Below, piece by piece: positions 48,783 to 58,100 of a stretch of DNA of 64,000 nucleotides. The position numbers were made by a program, and so were the translations under genes. A model generated the notes under the pieces. That model had not been told where the DNA came from. It saw only the letters and a list, made by a program, of their open reading frames with translations, and ran no database searches. Origin of the DNA: FEN-1219 sp963713355 (GTDB taxonomy: Bacteria > Pseudomonadota > Gammaproteobacteria > Steroidobacterales > Rariloculaceae); assembly GCA_963713355.1 (NCBI GenBank), contig CAVQLK010000005.1, positions 62,001 through 126,000 of the forward strand. The letters run 5' to 3'. How positions within the stretch are numbered: the stretch's first letter is position 1; each line of letters begins with the position of its first letter.

Positions 48783-49449
48783 ATGACCATTAATCGGATC
48801 ACCAAGCTCGGCTTCGTCAACGCCTATCTCGTGCAGGAGGACGACGGGCTGACGCTCGTCGACGCGCTCATCCCGGGCGCCGACAAGCGGATCCTCGCCG
48901 CCGCCGCGACGCTCGGCGCGCCGATCGTGCGGATCGCGCTGACGCACGCCCACGGCGACCACATCGGCTCGCTCGACAAGCTCGCCGCCGCGCTGCCGGG
49001 CGTCGAGGTGCTGATCTCCGCCCGCGACGCGCGCCTGCTCGCCAAGGACAAGACGCTCGACCCCGGCGAGCCGCAGGCGAAGCTGAAGGGCGGCTACCCC
49101 GGGGCCGAGACCGCGCCGACCGCGACGTTCGCGCCCGGCGACCGCGTCGGGTCGCTCGAGGTGCACGCCGCGCCCGGCCACACGCCGGGACAGGTCGCGT
49201 TCCTCGACACGCGCGACGGCACGCTCTACTGCGCCGACTCGTACTCCACGCTCGGCGGCGTCGCGACGACCGCCAAGCCGTACCTGCGCTTCCCGCTGCC
49301 GGGCTTCGCGACCTGGCACGGCCCGACCGCGCTGGAGTCGGCACGTGCGATGCGGGCGCTCGATCCCGCACGGCTCGCGCCCGGCCACGGCAGGGTGGTC
49401 GAGTCGACCCGGTGCGGCGATGGACCGCGCGATCGCGCGCGGGGCCTGA
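48783..49449 (+). CDS. Metallo-beta-lactamase fold hydrolase in a TetR-controlled operon, one frameshift
   Basis: About 222 codons. VNAYLVQEDDGLTLVDALIP, then IALTHAHGDHIGSLDKLAAA (HxHxDH zinc motif), VHAAPGHTPGQVAFLDTRDG, LYCADSYSTLGG and ALDPARLAPGHGRVVES give all metal ligands of the glyoxalase II-like group. The end PGAAMDRAIARGA, one frame over (break near 49405), stops at 49449, 3 bp before tetR. Substrate unknown; the paired regulator suggests induction by a toxic small molecule. Confidence 0.87.
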
Positions 49450-49452
49450 TCC

Positions 49453-50011
49453 GTGCCGCGCCGCGGCCTCGACCGCGCGCAGGTCGTCGAAGCCGCGGGC
49501 GAGATCGCCGACGCCGAGGGGCTCGAGGCGGTCACGCTCGCGCGCGTCGCCGCCGCGCTCGGGGTGCGCTCGCCGTCGCTCTACAACCACGTCGCCGGGC
49601 GCGACGGACTGCTGCGCGGGCTCGCCGCACAGTCGACGCGCGAGCTCGGCGGTGGAGCTGCGGCGGGCGGCGACCGGGCGCGCGGGGACCGACGCGATCG
49701 TCGCCGTCGCCGCGGCCCAGCGCTCCTACGCGCTGGCGCACCCGGGGCGCTACGCGACCACGGTGGCCGCGCCCGCGGACGGCGACGCCGAGCACGAGCA
49801 GGCGGCGGCCGAGGCGGTCGACGTGCTGGCCGCGGTGCTCGGCGGCTCTGGCCTGGAGGGCGACGAGCTGATCCACGCGGCGCGCGCGCTGCGCAGCGCG
49901 GTGCACGGTTTCGCCGCGCTCGAGGCGGCCGGCGGCTTCGGCCTCGCGGTCGACCGCGACGACTCCTTCCGCCGGCTCGTCGAGGCGCTCGCCGACGGGA
50001 TCGCGGGCTAG
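49453..50011 (+). CDS. TetR-family transcriptional regulator, one frameshift
   Basis: About 186 codons. RGLDRAQVVEAAGEIADAEG followed by VTLARVAAALGVRSPSLYNH and VAGRDGLLRGLA is the TetR HTH, in the SPSLYNHVxGRDxLL form. The ligand-binding part after a break near 49655 has AAQRSYALAHPGRYATTVAA and HAARALRSAVHGFAALEAAG with FRRLVEALADGIA, the WHG-type C-terminal domain. It should bind the palindrome at 48757-48775 and repress its own operon. Confidence 0.87.
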
Positions 50012-50015
50012 TGGT

Positions 50016-50455
50016 CTAGTAGACGCCGGGAACGCGCGGCTGGCGCTGCTGCGAGTTGGTCTGCAGCTCCTGGCTCTCCGCGCGCCAGAGCTGGAGCCGG
50101 TCGAAGCGCTCGCGCGCCTCGGCGATCTCGACCTGGTGCAGCTTGCCCCAGTCGAGCAGCGGCGCGAGCGCCATCAGCAGCGCCTCGCCGGTGTCGGAAA
50201 GCTCGTACTCGACGCGTGCCGGCACGCGCGCGTAGACGTGGCGCAGCACGAGCCCGTCGCGCTCGAGCTGGCGCAGCGTCGCGGACAGCATGCGGCGCGA
50301 GACGCCGTCGATCTGGCGCAGCAGCTCGTTGAAGCGGTGCGTGCCGCTGGTGAGCCGCGCGAGCACCGAGAGGCTCCACTTGGCGCCGAGCACGCCGAGC
50401 GCGCCCTGCAGCGCGTCGAGTCCGGGGTCGTCAGGGACCCAGGGGGCTCCGACAC
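50016..50455 (-). CDS. HxlR-family transcriptional regulator, N-terminal frameshift
   Basis: About 146 codons. LDALQGALGVLGAKWSLSVL with ARLTSGTHRFNELLRQIDGV and RRMLSATLRQLERDGLVLRH is the HxlR winged helix; VEYELSDTGEALLMALAPLL completes it. The usual CPV N-terminus is not visible. The frame with a start (GTG 50455, SEPPGSLTTP) joins the conserved frame only through a one-base shift near 50425; otherwise GTG 50393 would cut off the first helix. It begins one base after the LigD-type polymerase stop. HxlR proteins often sense quinones or aldehydes. Confidence 0.78.
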
Positions 50456-51622
50456 CTAGCCGTTGCGGGGCGCGACTGCACGACGGAGGGAATATGCCAC
50501 GTCCGGGACCGGAAGGCGCAGATTGCGAACGCGCCTTAACGACTGCTCAATCGTTGCGGCCGTACGCCGCCTCGGATCGTTGCGCTGAGTCCGCAACCGC
50601 GGCTGATCGTTGCGTGCGCGGCTCGGCTGCACGCGCTTCGGCTCGCCTGGCTGCTTGACGAAGTGCGGTGGCCACGGCGCGTCCTCGAGCCCGCGCTCCT
50701 GCTCGTCGAGAAGCGCGAGCTCGAGCAGCGCGTCGAGCGAGCCGGCATGTGCGTCGATGTCGGCGCTGGGATCGCCGCGCTCGCGCAGCCGCGCCGGGAC
50801 GGTGTCGAGCCGGAAGTCCTCGGGCTCGCACGCGGCGACCTCGTCCCAGTCGAGCGGGCAGGAGACGCGCGCGTCGGCCACCGGGCGCACGGAGTAAGCA
50901 CTCGCGACCGTGTGGTCCTTGGCGTTCTGGTTGTAGTCGACGAACACGGTGCCGGGCGGGCGCTCCTCCTTCCACCACTTCGACGTCGCGAGCTCGCGGC
51001 ACGCGCCGCTCGACCTCGCGCGCGAGTGCGAGCGCGGCGCGCCGCACGGTCGTGAAGTCCCAGCGCTGGTGGATCCGCACCGGGATGTGCATGCCGCGCG
51101 AGCCGGACGTCTTCGGGTAGCCGCGCAGGCCGTGCTCCTCGAGCACGTCGCGCGCCACCAGCGCAACCCTGCGCACGACGTCCCAGCCCGCGTCCGGCAT
51201 CGGGTCGAGGTCGACGCGCAGCTCGTCCGGGTGATCGAGGTCCGAGCGGCGCACCGGGTGCGGGTTCCAATCGACGTTGCCGAGCGAGACGCCCCATACC
51301 AGGTGCGCGGCGTCGGCCGGCACGAGCTCCTCGGCGCTGTTCGCCGGACGGGAACTGGAGCACGACCGTCTGGAGCCAGTCGGGCCGCTTGGACGGGCAC
51401 GCGCTTCTGATAGAAGGGCTTGCTCTCGACCCCGCCTGCGTAGCGCTTGAGCACGGTCGGGCGCTCGCGCAGGTGGTTGAGCACGGCCTCCGCGCACTCG
51501 ACGTAGTAGTCCGCGAGCTGACCCTTGGTCACGCCCGCGCGCGGGAAGTAGACCTTGTCCGGGTTCGACAGCCTGAGTTCGCGCCCGTCGAGCTCGTAGA
51601 GCCGATGCTGGGTGCCCGCCAC
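50456..51622 (-). CDS. LigD-type DNA polymerase/primase domain protein (stand-alone), frameshifts
   Basis: About 388 codons. The archaeo-eukaryotic primase-type polymerase of bacterial end joining. QHRLYELDGRELRLSNPDKV, FPRAGVTKGQLADYYVECAE and RERPTVLKRYAGGVESKPFY open the domain. LRVDLDPMPDAGWDVVRR carries the catalytic DxD pair, GSRGMHIPVRIHQRWDFTTV the SxGxH nucleotide site, and VFVDYNQNAKDHTVASAYSV with PLDWDEVA the later motifs. Breaks lie near 51392, 51345 and 51005. A basic tail with RND repeats extends about 45 residues beyond the usual end. No ligase or nuclease domain is attached; LigC is 2 kb away and no Ku gene is in the window. Confidence 0.87.
   Translation of the reverse strand: MAGTQHRLYELDGRELRLSNPDKVYFPRAGVTKGQLADYYVECAEAVLNHLRERPTVLKRYAGGVESKPFYQKRVPVQAARLAPDGRAPVPVRRTAPRSSCRPTPRTWYGASRSATSIGTRTRCAARTSITRTSCASTSTRCRTRAGTSCAGLRWWRATCSRSTACAATRRRPARAACTSRCGSTSAGTSRPCGAPRSHSRARSSGACRELATSKWWKEERPPGTVFVDYNQNAKDHTVASAYSVRPVADARVSCPLDWDEVAACEPEDFRLDTVPARLRERGDPSADIDAHAGSLDALLELALLDEQERGLEDAPWPPHFVKQPGEPKRVQPSRARNDQPRLRTQRNDPRRRTAATIEQSLRRVRNLRLPVPDVAYSLRRAVAPRNG
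50550..50614 (+). repeat. Three spaced copies of ATCGTTGCG
   Basis: ATCGTTGCG is found at 50550-50558, 50576-50584 and 50606-50614, spaced 26 and 30 bp, with a near copy (CCGTTGCGG) at 50460. They lie in the extended C-terminal tail of the polymerase gene, giving RND-like repeats, and AACGA/TCGTT at 50539-50554 adds local inverted symmetry. Confidence 0.5.
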
Positions 51623-51647
51623 GCGTGAAGCTTGGCAGGATGCAGCG

Positions 51648-52658
51648 ATGGTCGGCATCCCCGAGCGCCCGGTCCTCGTCGCGCCCGACTCCTTCAAGGG
51701 CACCTTCCGCGCCGCCGAGGTCGCCGGCGCGATCGGCCGCGGGCTCGAGCGCGCCGGGCTGATGCCGCCCGACCTGTGCCCGCTGGCCGACGGTGGCGAG
51801 GGGACGATGGAGGCGCTGCTGCTCGCGCTCGGCGGCGAGACCTTCGCCGCCGACGTGCACGACCCGCTCGGGCGGCCGCTGCAGGCGGCGTTCGGGCTGG
51901 TCGAGGACGGCGGCACCGCCGTGCTGGAGATGGCGGCGGCCTCGGGCCTCGGCCTGGTGGCCGAGGCCGAGCGCGACCCCTGGGCGGCGTCGACGTACGG
52001 CACGGGCGAGCTGATCTGCGCGGCCGTCGACGCGGGCGCGCAGGTCGTGCTGCTCGGCGTCGGCGGCTCGGCCACGACCGACGGCGGCGCCGGCGCGCTG
52101 GAGGCGATCGAGGAGCACGGCGGGCTGGGCGGCGCGCGGATCGTCGTGCTGACCGACGTGCGCACGCCGTTCGAGCGCGCGCCCGCCGTGTTCGGGCCGC
52201 AGAAGGGAGCCGACGCGGCGATGGTGGCGCGGCTGGAGGCGCGGCTCGACGAGCTGGCGGCGCGGCTGCCGCGCGACCCGCGCGGCGTGCCGATGACGGG
52301 CGCGGCCGGCGGCCTCAGCGGCGGGCTGTGGGCGGCGCACGGCGCCGTGCTCGAGCCGGGCGCGCCGTGGATCCTCGACGCGCTCGGCTTCGACGAGCGC
52401 ATGCGCGCGGCGCGCGCGGTCGTGACGGGCGAGGGCAGGCTCGACGAGCAGACGCTCGAGGGCAAGCTCGTCGGCGAGATCGGCACCCGCACGCGCCAGG
52501 CGGGCGTGCCGCTGCACGCGATCGTCGGCAGCGACGGTCTCGACGCGTTCGGCAAGCGGATCATCGACCTCCAGCTCGTGCAGGAGGCGACGAACCTGGA
52601 GGAGATCGAGGCCGCGGGCGAACTGCTGGGCCGTAAACTGGCGGACGGCACCGTATGA
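51648..52658 (+). CDS. Glycerate kinase (GlxK/GarK family)
   Basis: A 336-residue kinase making 2-phosphoglycerate (or 3-phosphoglycerate) from glycerate. VLVAPDSFKGTFRAAEVAGA is the signature start. CPLADGGEGTMEALLLALGG, VLLGVGGSATTDGGAGALEA, FGPQKGADAAMVARLEARLD, GAAGGLSGGLWAAHGAVLEP and VVTGEGRLDEQTLEGKLVGE are all present. The frame is intact. ATG 51648 is the first Met before the conserved start; upstream in-frame codons reach 51612. It precedes gpsA by 50 bp. Confidence 0.93.
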   Translation: MVGIPERPVLVAPDSFKGTFRAAEVAGAIGRGLERAGLMPPDLCPLADGGEGTMEALLLALGGETFAADVHDPLGRPLQAAFGLVEDGGTAVLEMAAASGLGLVAEAERDPWAASTYGTGELICAAVDAGAQVVLLGVGGSATTDGGAGALEAIEEHGGLGGARIVVLTDVRTPFERAPAVFGPQKGADAAMVARLEARLDELAARLPRDPRGVPMTGAAGGLSGGLWAAHGAVLEPGAPWILDALGFDERMRAARAVVTGEGRLDEQTLEGKLVGEIGTRTRQAGVPLHAIVGSDGLDAFGKRIIDLQLVQEATNLEEIEAAGELLGRKLADGTV

Positions 52659-52707
52659 CCGTTCGCCGGGGGTACGTCATAGAGGGCGAAGCCCGGTCTC
52701 GGACGGC

Positions 52708-53835
52708 ATGGGCGCCGGCCGCGTGGTCAGAACGCCGTCCGGACGACCGGCGGAGCTGACCTGCCGCCTCGTCCGCAGCTCTCGCTCCCGACGCCCGGCT
52801 CGCGCCGCGCGGTCGTCGTCGGGGCGGGCTCGTTCGGCACCGCCGTCGCGGTGCTGCTCGCGCGCGGCGGGCTGCGCACGACTCTCCAGTCGCGCACCGC
52901 CGAGCAGGCGCTGCGGCTGTCGGCCGACCGCGAGAACAAGGTCTACCTGCCTGAGGTCGAACTGCCGCGCGAGCTGCGCATCGAGCCTGCGAGCGCCGGC
53001 CTGACGCGCGCCGACTACTTGTTCCTCGGCGTCCCGTCGCGCGGCCTCGGCGACGTCATCGCGGGCCTCGACGCCGCCGGCCTCCCGCGCCGCGCGCCGG
53101 TGATCACGCTGGCCAAGGGCCTCGTCCCGCCCGACGGCGCGCAGCCGAGCGTTCTGCTCGCGCAGCTGCTCGGGCCGCATCGCGTCGCGGTCGTCGGCGG
53201 GCCGGCGCACGCGCGCGAGATGGTGATCGAGGGCGCGGCGCTCGTCGCGGCGTCTGTCGACGAGCGGCTCGGCCTGATGATCGCGAACGTCTTCACGCGC
53301 GCCGGCGTCGTGTGCGAGCGCTCGAGCGATCCGGTCGGCGTCGAGCTCGCGGGCGCGGCCAAGAACGCGGCCGCGCTGGCCGCCGGCGCGACCGAATCAC
53401 AGGGACTGAACGCCGCCGGCGCGGCCGCCGGGCACATCTTCAGCGAGGTCTGGCGCTACGCCGCGCTTCAGGGCGCGCGGCCCGAGTCGATGATCGGGCT
53501 GGCCGGTACCGGGGACCTCGTGGCCACCGCGCTGGCGCCGCAGTCGCGCAACCGCCGCGCCGGCGAGCTGCTCGCGCAGGGCGTGCCCGCGGGCGAGATC
53601 CCGGCCCGCATCGGCCAGGCGGTCGAGTCGCTGGATCTCGTGCCGCTGCTTGCGGGCGCGCTCGCGGGCGCCGGCGTCGAGGCGCCCGTCACGCGCGGCG
53701 CTCTGTCGCCTGATCGAGGGCGGGCTGCCGCTCGACGAGTGGGTCGCGCTCGTGCGCGCCACGGTGCCCCCGCCGGCGCGCTTCACGCCGCCGAGCTGGT
53801 GGGAGCGGCTGCGCGCCAGAATGCGCGCGTGCTAG
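52708..53835 (+). CDS. gpsA: NAD(P)H-dependent glycerol-3-phosphate dehydrogenase, frameshifts
   Basis: About 375 codons. Reduces dihydroxyacetone phosphate to sn-glycerol-3-phosphate for phospholipids. RRAVVVGAGSFGTAVAVLLA is the Rossmann loop, and ENKVYLPEVELPRELRIEPA, DYLFLGVPSRGLGDVI, VITLAKGLVPPDG, AVVGGPAHAREMVIEGAALV, VELAGAAKNAAALAAGATES (catalytic Lys) and MIGLAGTGDLVATALAPQSR are the family motifs. The C-terminus CRLIEGGLPLDEWVALVRAT is one frame over (break near 53701). The start is unclear: ATG 52708 joins the conserved frame only with a shift near 52755. Confidence 0.88.
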
Positions 53836-53913
53836 CCTGGATCGCCGATCTTGATGGCAGGCTTAGGAAGCACTGAGGAAGGAATTACGCGCCGTTAGCC
53901 GCGTCCGCCTTGT

Positions 53914-54990
53914 ATGGCTCACATGAATCGGTCAAGCCGCCTCTCCAACGTGTTCTTCACCTTCCTCGGGGCGGCCGCGGTCGGCCTCGTGATCGCCGTG
54001 CTCGCCGTCGCCGGCACGTTCGATCGCACCGAGCGCATCGTCACGCAGTCGCCGCGCGCCGAGACCACCCCGGTGGCCGAGCAGCGCGCCGCCGACGGCA
54101 GCGTCTCGGACATCTACGCCCAGACCGCGCCGGGCGTCGTCTACGTCCAGAACGGCAACAGCGGCAGCGGCTCGGGCTTCCTGATGGACGCCCAGGGCCA
54201 CGTCGTGACGAACGATCACGTCGTCGAGGGCGGCAGCGAGTTCACCGTCCGCTTCGGCGAGGGCGGCGACGCGCTGCCGGCGAAGCTGGTCGGCAAGGAC
54301 GCATCGTCCGATCTCGCGGTGCTCGAGGTCGACCCCGACAAGGTCCCGGCCGAGACGGAGCCGCTCGAGCTCGCATCGTCGTGCCAGCTGCGCCCGGGCG
54401 ACGTCGCGATCGCGATCGGCAGCCCGTTCGGCCTCTCCGGCACCGTGACGACGGGGATCATCTCGGCGCTCGACCGCAGGATCACCGCACCGAACGGATT
54501 CGACATCGACGGCGTGCTTCAGACAGACGCCGCGATCAACCCCGGCAACTCGGGCGGGCCGCTGCTCGACGCCGAGGGCCGCGTGATCGGCGTGAACTCG
54601 CAGATCGCGGCGACCTCCTCGCGCCAGTCGAGCGGCGTCGGCTTCGCCGTCCCGGTCGACACCGTCAAGCAGGTCGTCCCGCAGCTGATCAAGGGTGGCG
54701 ACATCGAGCGCGCCTACCTCGGCGTCTCGTCGACGGTCGACCCGAGCGAGGACGGCGCGGTCGTCGACGCGATCACGCAGACCAGTCCCGCCGCCTCCTC
54801 GGACCTGCGCCAGGGCGACCGGATCACCGCCGTCGACGATCGCGAGATCAAGGAGCCGTAGGACCTCTCGAGCGTCGTCCTGGACCACAAGCCGGGCGAG
54901 CGCATCGAGCTGTCGGTGATGCGCGGCGGCCAGCAGCGTACGATCGAGGTGCAACTCGGCACGCGTCCCGACCAGCTGGCACAGGGATGA
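53914..54990 (+). CDS. HtrA/DegP-type serine protease with PDZ domain, interrupted by an in-frame amber codon
   Basis: Membrane-anchored trypsin-like protease. A short N-terminus and helix FFTFLGAAAVGLVIAVLAVA anchor it. The catalytic triad is His in VVTNDHVVEGG, Asp in KDASSDLAVLEV and Ser in INPGNSGGPLLDAEG, with GSPFGLSGTVTTGIISALDR. The PDZ domain starts at RAYLGVSSTVDPSEDGAVVD and SDLRQGDRITAVDDREIKEP. TAG at 54859-54861 stops the frame there, yet the same frame continues SSVVLDHKPGERIELSVMRG and RTIEVQLGTRPDQLAQG to TGA 54990, exactly the rest of a PDZ domain. The stop is therefore a point change (error or mutation). ATG 53914 or 53923. Confidence 0.85.
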
Positions 54991-56061
54991 GCGCCCATCC
55001 GGCATCGCACCCGACCGGGGAGTCAGACGACAACGTGAGCAGCGAGGACGTACGCCTTAGGGCTCTGGAGGGGCGCGACGAGAGTCCTGCGCGAGAGGCA
55101 CACGCCGCGCTCGAGACCGCGCTGTTCGAGGTCAAGCGCGTGATCGTGGGGCAGGAGGGGATGCTCGAGCGGCTGCTCGTCGCGCTGCTCGCCGGCGGCC
55201 ACGTGCTGCTCGAAGGCGTCCCCGGCCTGGCCAAGACGCTCACGATCAAGACCGTCGCCGACGTGCTCGGCGGGTCCTTCAAGCGACTCCAGTTCACGCC
55301 GGACCTCGTGCCGGCCGATCTCGTCGGCACGCGCATCTACCGCGCCGACACGGGCGGCTTCGACACCGAGCTCGGCCCGGTGTTCTGCAACTTCCTGCTC
55401 GCGGACGAGATCAACCGCGCGCCCGCGAAGGTCCAGTCGGCGCTGCTGGAGGTCATGCAGGAGCACCAGGTGACGATCGGCCACGAGACGCATCCGCGTC
55501 CCCGCGCCGTTCCTCGTCATGGCGACGCAGAACCCGATCGAGTCCGAGGGCACCTACCCGCTGCCCGAGGCGCAGGTCGACCGCTTCATGTTCAAGCTGG
55601 TCGTCGACTACCCGGCCGCGCGCGACGAGGTCGCCGTGGTCGAGCGCTCGCTCGCAGGCGGCGGCGAGGCGCGCGAGGTGCTCTCGCCCGCGGCGCTCGG
55701 CCGCCACCAGCAGGCCGCGCGCGCGGTCTACGTCGATCGCCGCGTGATGGAGTACGCGGTCGCGCTGACGACGGCGACGCGCGATCAGGGCGAGCAGGGC
55801 TGGGTCGAGTTCGGCGCCTCGCCGCGCGGCTCGATCAACCTCGTGCACGCCGGCCGCGCGCTCGCGCTGCTGCGCGGCCGCGACTACGTGCTGCCGACCG
55901 ACGTGCGCGACCTCGCGCGCGACGTGCTGCGCCACCGCATCGTGCTGACCTACGAGGCGCTCGCCGCCGGGGTCGACGCCGACCGCGTGCTCGACGACGT
56001 GCTCGAGCAGGTGCCGGTCCCCCGCATCGAGCTCGCGGACGAGGGCACGCGACCACAATGA
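54987..56061 (+). CDS. MoxR-family AAA+ ATPase, one frameshift
   Basis: About 358 codons. VKRVIVGQEGMLERLLVALL, GGHVLLEGVPGLAKTLTIKT (Walker A), RLQFTPDLVPADLVGTRIYR, NFLLADEINRAPAKVQSALL (Walker B) and LVMATQNPIESEGTYPLPEA (sensor 1) give a complete MoxR ATPase; LPTDVRDLARDVLRHRIVLT is in the lid. An extra C at 55494-55495 breaks THR-VPAPFLVMAT. MoxR ATPases act with VWA proteins as chaperone-like remodelers, and two VWA genes plus DUF58 follow with overlapping stops and starts (ATGA at both ends), so this is one operon. Confidence 0.92.
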
Positions 56062-57008
56062 GCTTCCGCGAGCCGCTGCTGCTCGCCGGGCTCGTCTTCG
56101 TCCCACTCGCCCTGCTCGCGTACTGGGCCGCGCAGCGCCGGCGCCGGCGCTACGCGATCCGCTATCCGGCGGTCGACGTGCTGGCCGGCGTCGCCGGCCG
56201 CGCGCGCGGCCGGCACCTGCCGGCGCTGCTCGCGCTGCTCTCGCTGGTGACGCTCGGGATCGGGCTGGGCCGGCCCGAGCGCACGATCGCGGTCGAGCAG
56301 CGCCAGGGCACGGTGATGCTGGTGCACGACACGTCCGGCTCGATGCAGGCGACCGACGTCAAGCCCGACCGGCTGAGCGCGGCGCGCGAGGCGGCGCGCA
56401 CATTCGTGCGCTCGCTGCCGGAGGAGTTCCGTCTCGGCGTGATCTCGTTCAACACGCGCGTGGAGCAGGTGTCCGAGCCGACCACCGACCGCTCGCAGGT
56501 GCTGCGCGCGCTCGACTCGCTGCAGGTGCAGGGAGGCACGGCGATGGGCGACGGGCTGCGGCTCGGGATCCGGGCGATCCGCACGCCGGTGATCGGGACC
56601 GACGGACGGCCGCAGCGGCTGCCGGGCGCGATCGTGCTGCTGTCGGACGGCGCGAGCACCAAGGGCGAGGACCCGCGCACGGTCGCCGCGGAGGCGAAGA
56701 GGCTGAAGATCCCGATCTACGCGGTCGCGCTCGGCACGCAGAGCGGGACGCTGCGCCAGCCCGACGGGAGCACGAGCCCGGTGCCGCCCGACACCGCGAC
56801 GCTCGAATCGATCGCGCGCACCACGGGCGGGCGCTTCTTCACCGCGCCGACCACGCGCGAGCTCGAGGCCGTCTACGCGAACCTCGGGCGCGGTCTCGCG
56901 ACGCGCAAGGAGAAGCAGGAGATCACCGCGGCGTTCGCGGGCGGCGGGCTGGCGCTGCTGCTCGCGGGGCTCGTGACCGGGCTGCTGCGCAACGGGAGGC
57001 TGCCATGA
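56058..57008 (+). CDS. BatA-like VWA domain membrane protein 1
   Basis: A 316-residue protein. SFREPLLLAGLVFVPLALLA is a first helix, HLPALLALLSLVTLGIGLGR a second, then a von Willebrand A domain with the intact MIDAS motif VMLVHDTSGSMQATDVKPDR (DxSxS), GGTAMGDGLRLGIRAI and IVLLSDGASTKGEDPRTVAA. A C-terminal helix GGGLALLLAGLVTGLLR closes it. Topology matches BatA/BatB-type proteins that work with MoxR. It is paralogous to the VWA protein at 58097, sharing the SFREP start and overall plan. Confidence 0.9.
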   Translation: MSFREPLLLAGLVFVPLALLAYWAAQRRRRRYAIRYPAVDVLAGVAGRARGRHLPALLALLSLVTLGIGLGRPERTIAVEQRQGTVMLVHDTSGSMQATDVKPDRLSAAREAARTFVRSLPEEFRLGVISFNTRVEQVSEPTTDRSQVLRALDSLQVQGGTAMGDGLRLGIRAIRTPVIGTDGRPQRLPGAIVLLSDGASTKGEDPRTVAAEAKRLKIPIYAVALGTQSGTLRQPDGSTSPVPPDTATLESIARTTGGRFFTAPTTRELEAVYANLGRGLATRKEKQEITAAFAGGGLALLLAGLVTGLLRNGRLP

Positions 57009-58100
57009 GGCGCCTTCCGCTGATGCAGCCCGAGCGCTCGCCCGAGCGGCCGGGTCCCGGCCCGGTCCCGGACGCGGTACTGCGCTCGCTCGACCTCGCC
57101 GTGATGCGGCGGATCCAGTCGCTGGTGCCCGGCGACCACGTCACGCCGCAGGTCGGTGCGGGCACCGAGCTGGCGATGATCCGGCCCTACCAGCCCGGCG
57201 ACGACGTGCGCTACATCGACTGGAACGTGACCGCGCGCCTGCGCGAGCCGCACGTCCGCGTGCACGTCGGCGAGCGCGCGATGACCGCGTGGCTGATGCT
57301 CGACGTGTCGCCGTCGATGAGCTTCGGGACCGCGCTGCGGCGCAAGGCCGACGTCGCCGAGGGCGTGAGCGTCGCGGTCGGCCATGTCGCGACTCGGCGC
57401 GGGAACAGGCTCGGCGTCGTCGCGTTCGGCGGGCCCGAGCCGCGCGTGCTGCGCCCGCGCCAGGGCCGCCTCGGCCTGCTCGGGCTGCTCGCCGAGCTGC
57501 GCGCGGAGCCGGCGGCGGACGGCGCCGGAGCCACTTCGCTCGGCGAGGCCGCGCGGCGGATGGCCGCGCTGGCCCGTGCGCGCGGGCTGGTGATCGTGGT
57601 TTCCGACTTCCGCGGCCCGCGCGACTGGGAGGGCGGACTGCGCTCGCTGCGCGCTCGTCACGGCGTGCTGGCGGTCGAGGTGCGCGACCCGCGCGAGCTC
57701 GAGCTGCCGGCCGTCGGCGACATCTGGATGGTCGATCCGGAGACCGGCCGCCAGATCGTCGTCAACACGAGCCGCCGCAAGGTGCGCGAGCGGTTCAAGG
57801 CGGCGGCCGCCGCCGAGCGCGAGGACGTCGCCGCCGCGCTGCGTCGCGCGGGCGCCGACCACCTCGTGCTCTCGACCGACGGCGACTGGCTGCGCGACCT
57901 CGCCGCCCACCTGCGCCGCGCCGACCAGATGCGCCGCAGCGCGATGGCGGCCGGCGGCCCGGGCCGCGCCGCCGCGGCCGCGCACAGGGTGCCGGGCGGC
58001 GCTCCGGCCGCCACGCCCGCGCCGGCGGTCACGACGCGGCACCGGCGCGGGCGCGCGCGGCGTGCGGCGGCACGGGAACGCATCCGAGGGAGAGGCGTGA
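57005..58100 (+). CDS. DUF58-domain protein, probable C-terminal frameshift
   Basis: About 364 codons. VMRRIQSLVPGDHVTPQVGA, IRPYQPGDDVRYIDWNVTAR (DUF58 hallmark), AWLMLDVSPSMSFGTALRRK and RARGLVIVVSDFRGPRDWEG define the family, a VWA-like fold partner of MoxR. The frame does not stop but runs into the next VWA gene; its tail after about residue 320 is Arg/Ala/Pro-rich. The TGA of the GTGA overlap (58098-58100) lies one frame over, so a missing stop through an indel is more likely than a true DUF58-VWA fusion. Confidence 0.85.
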
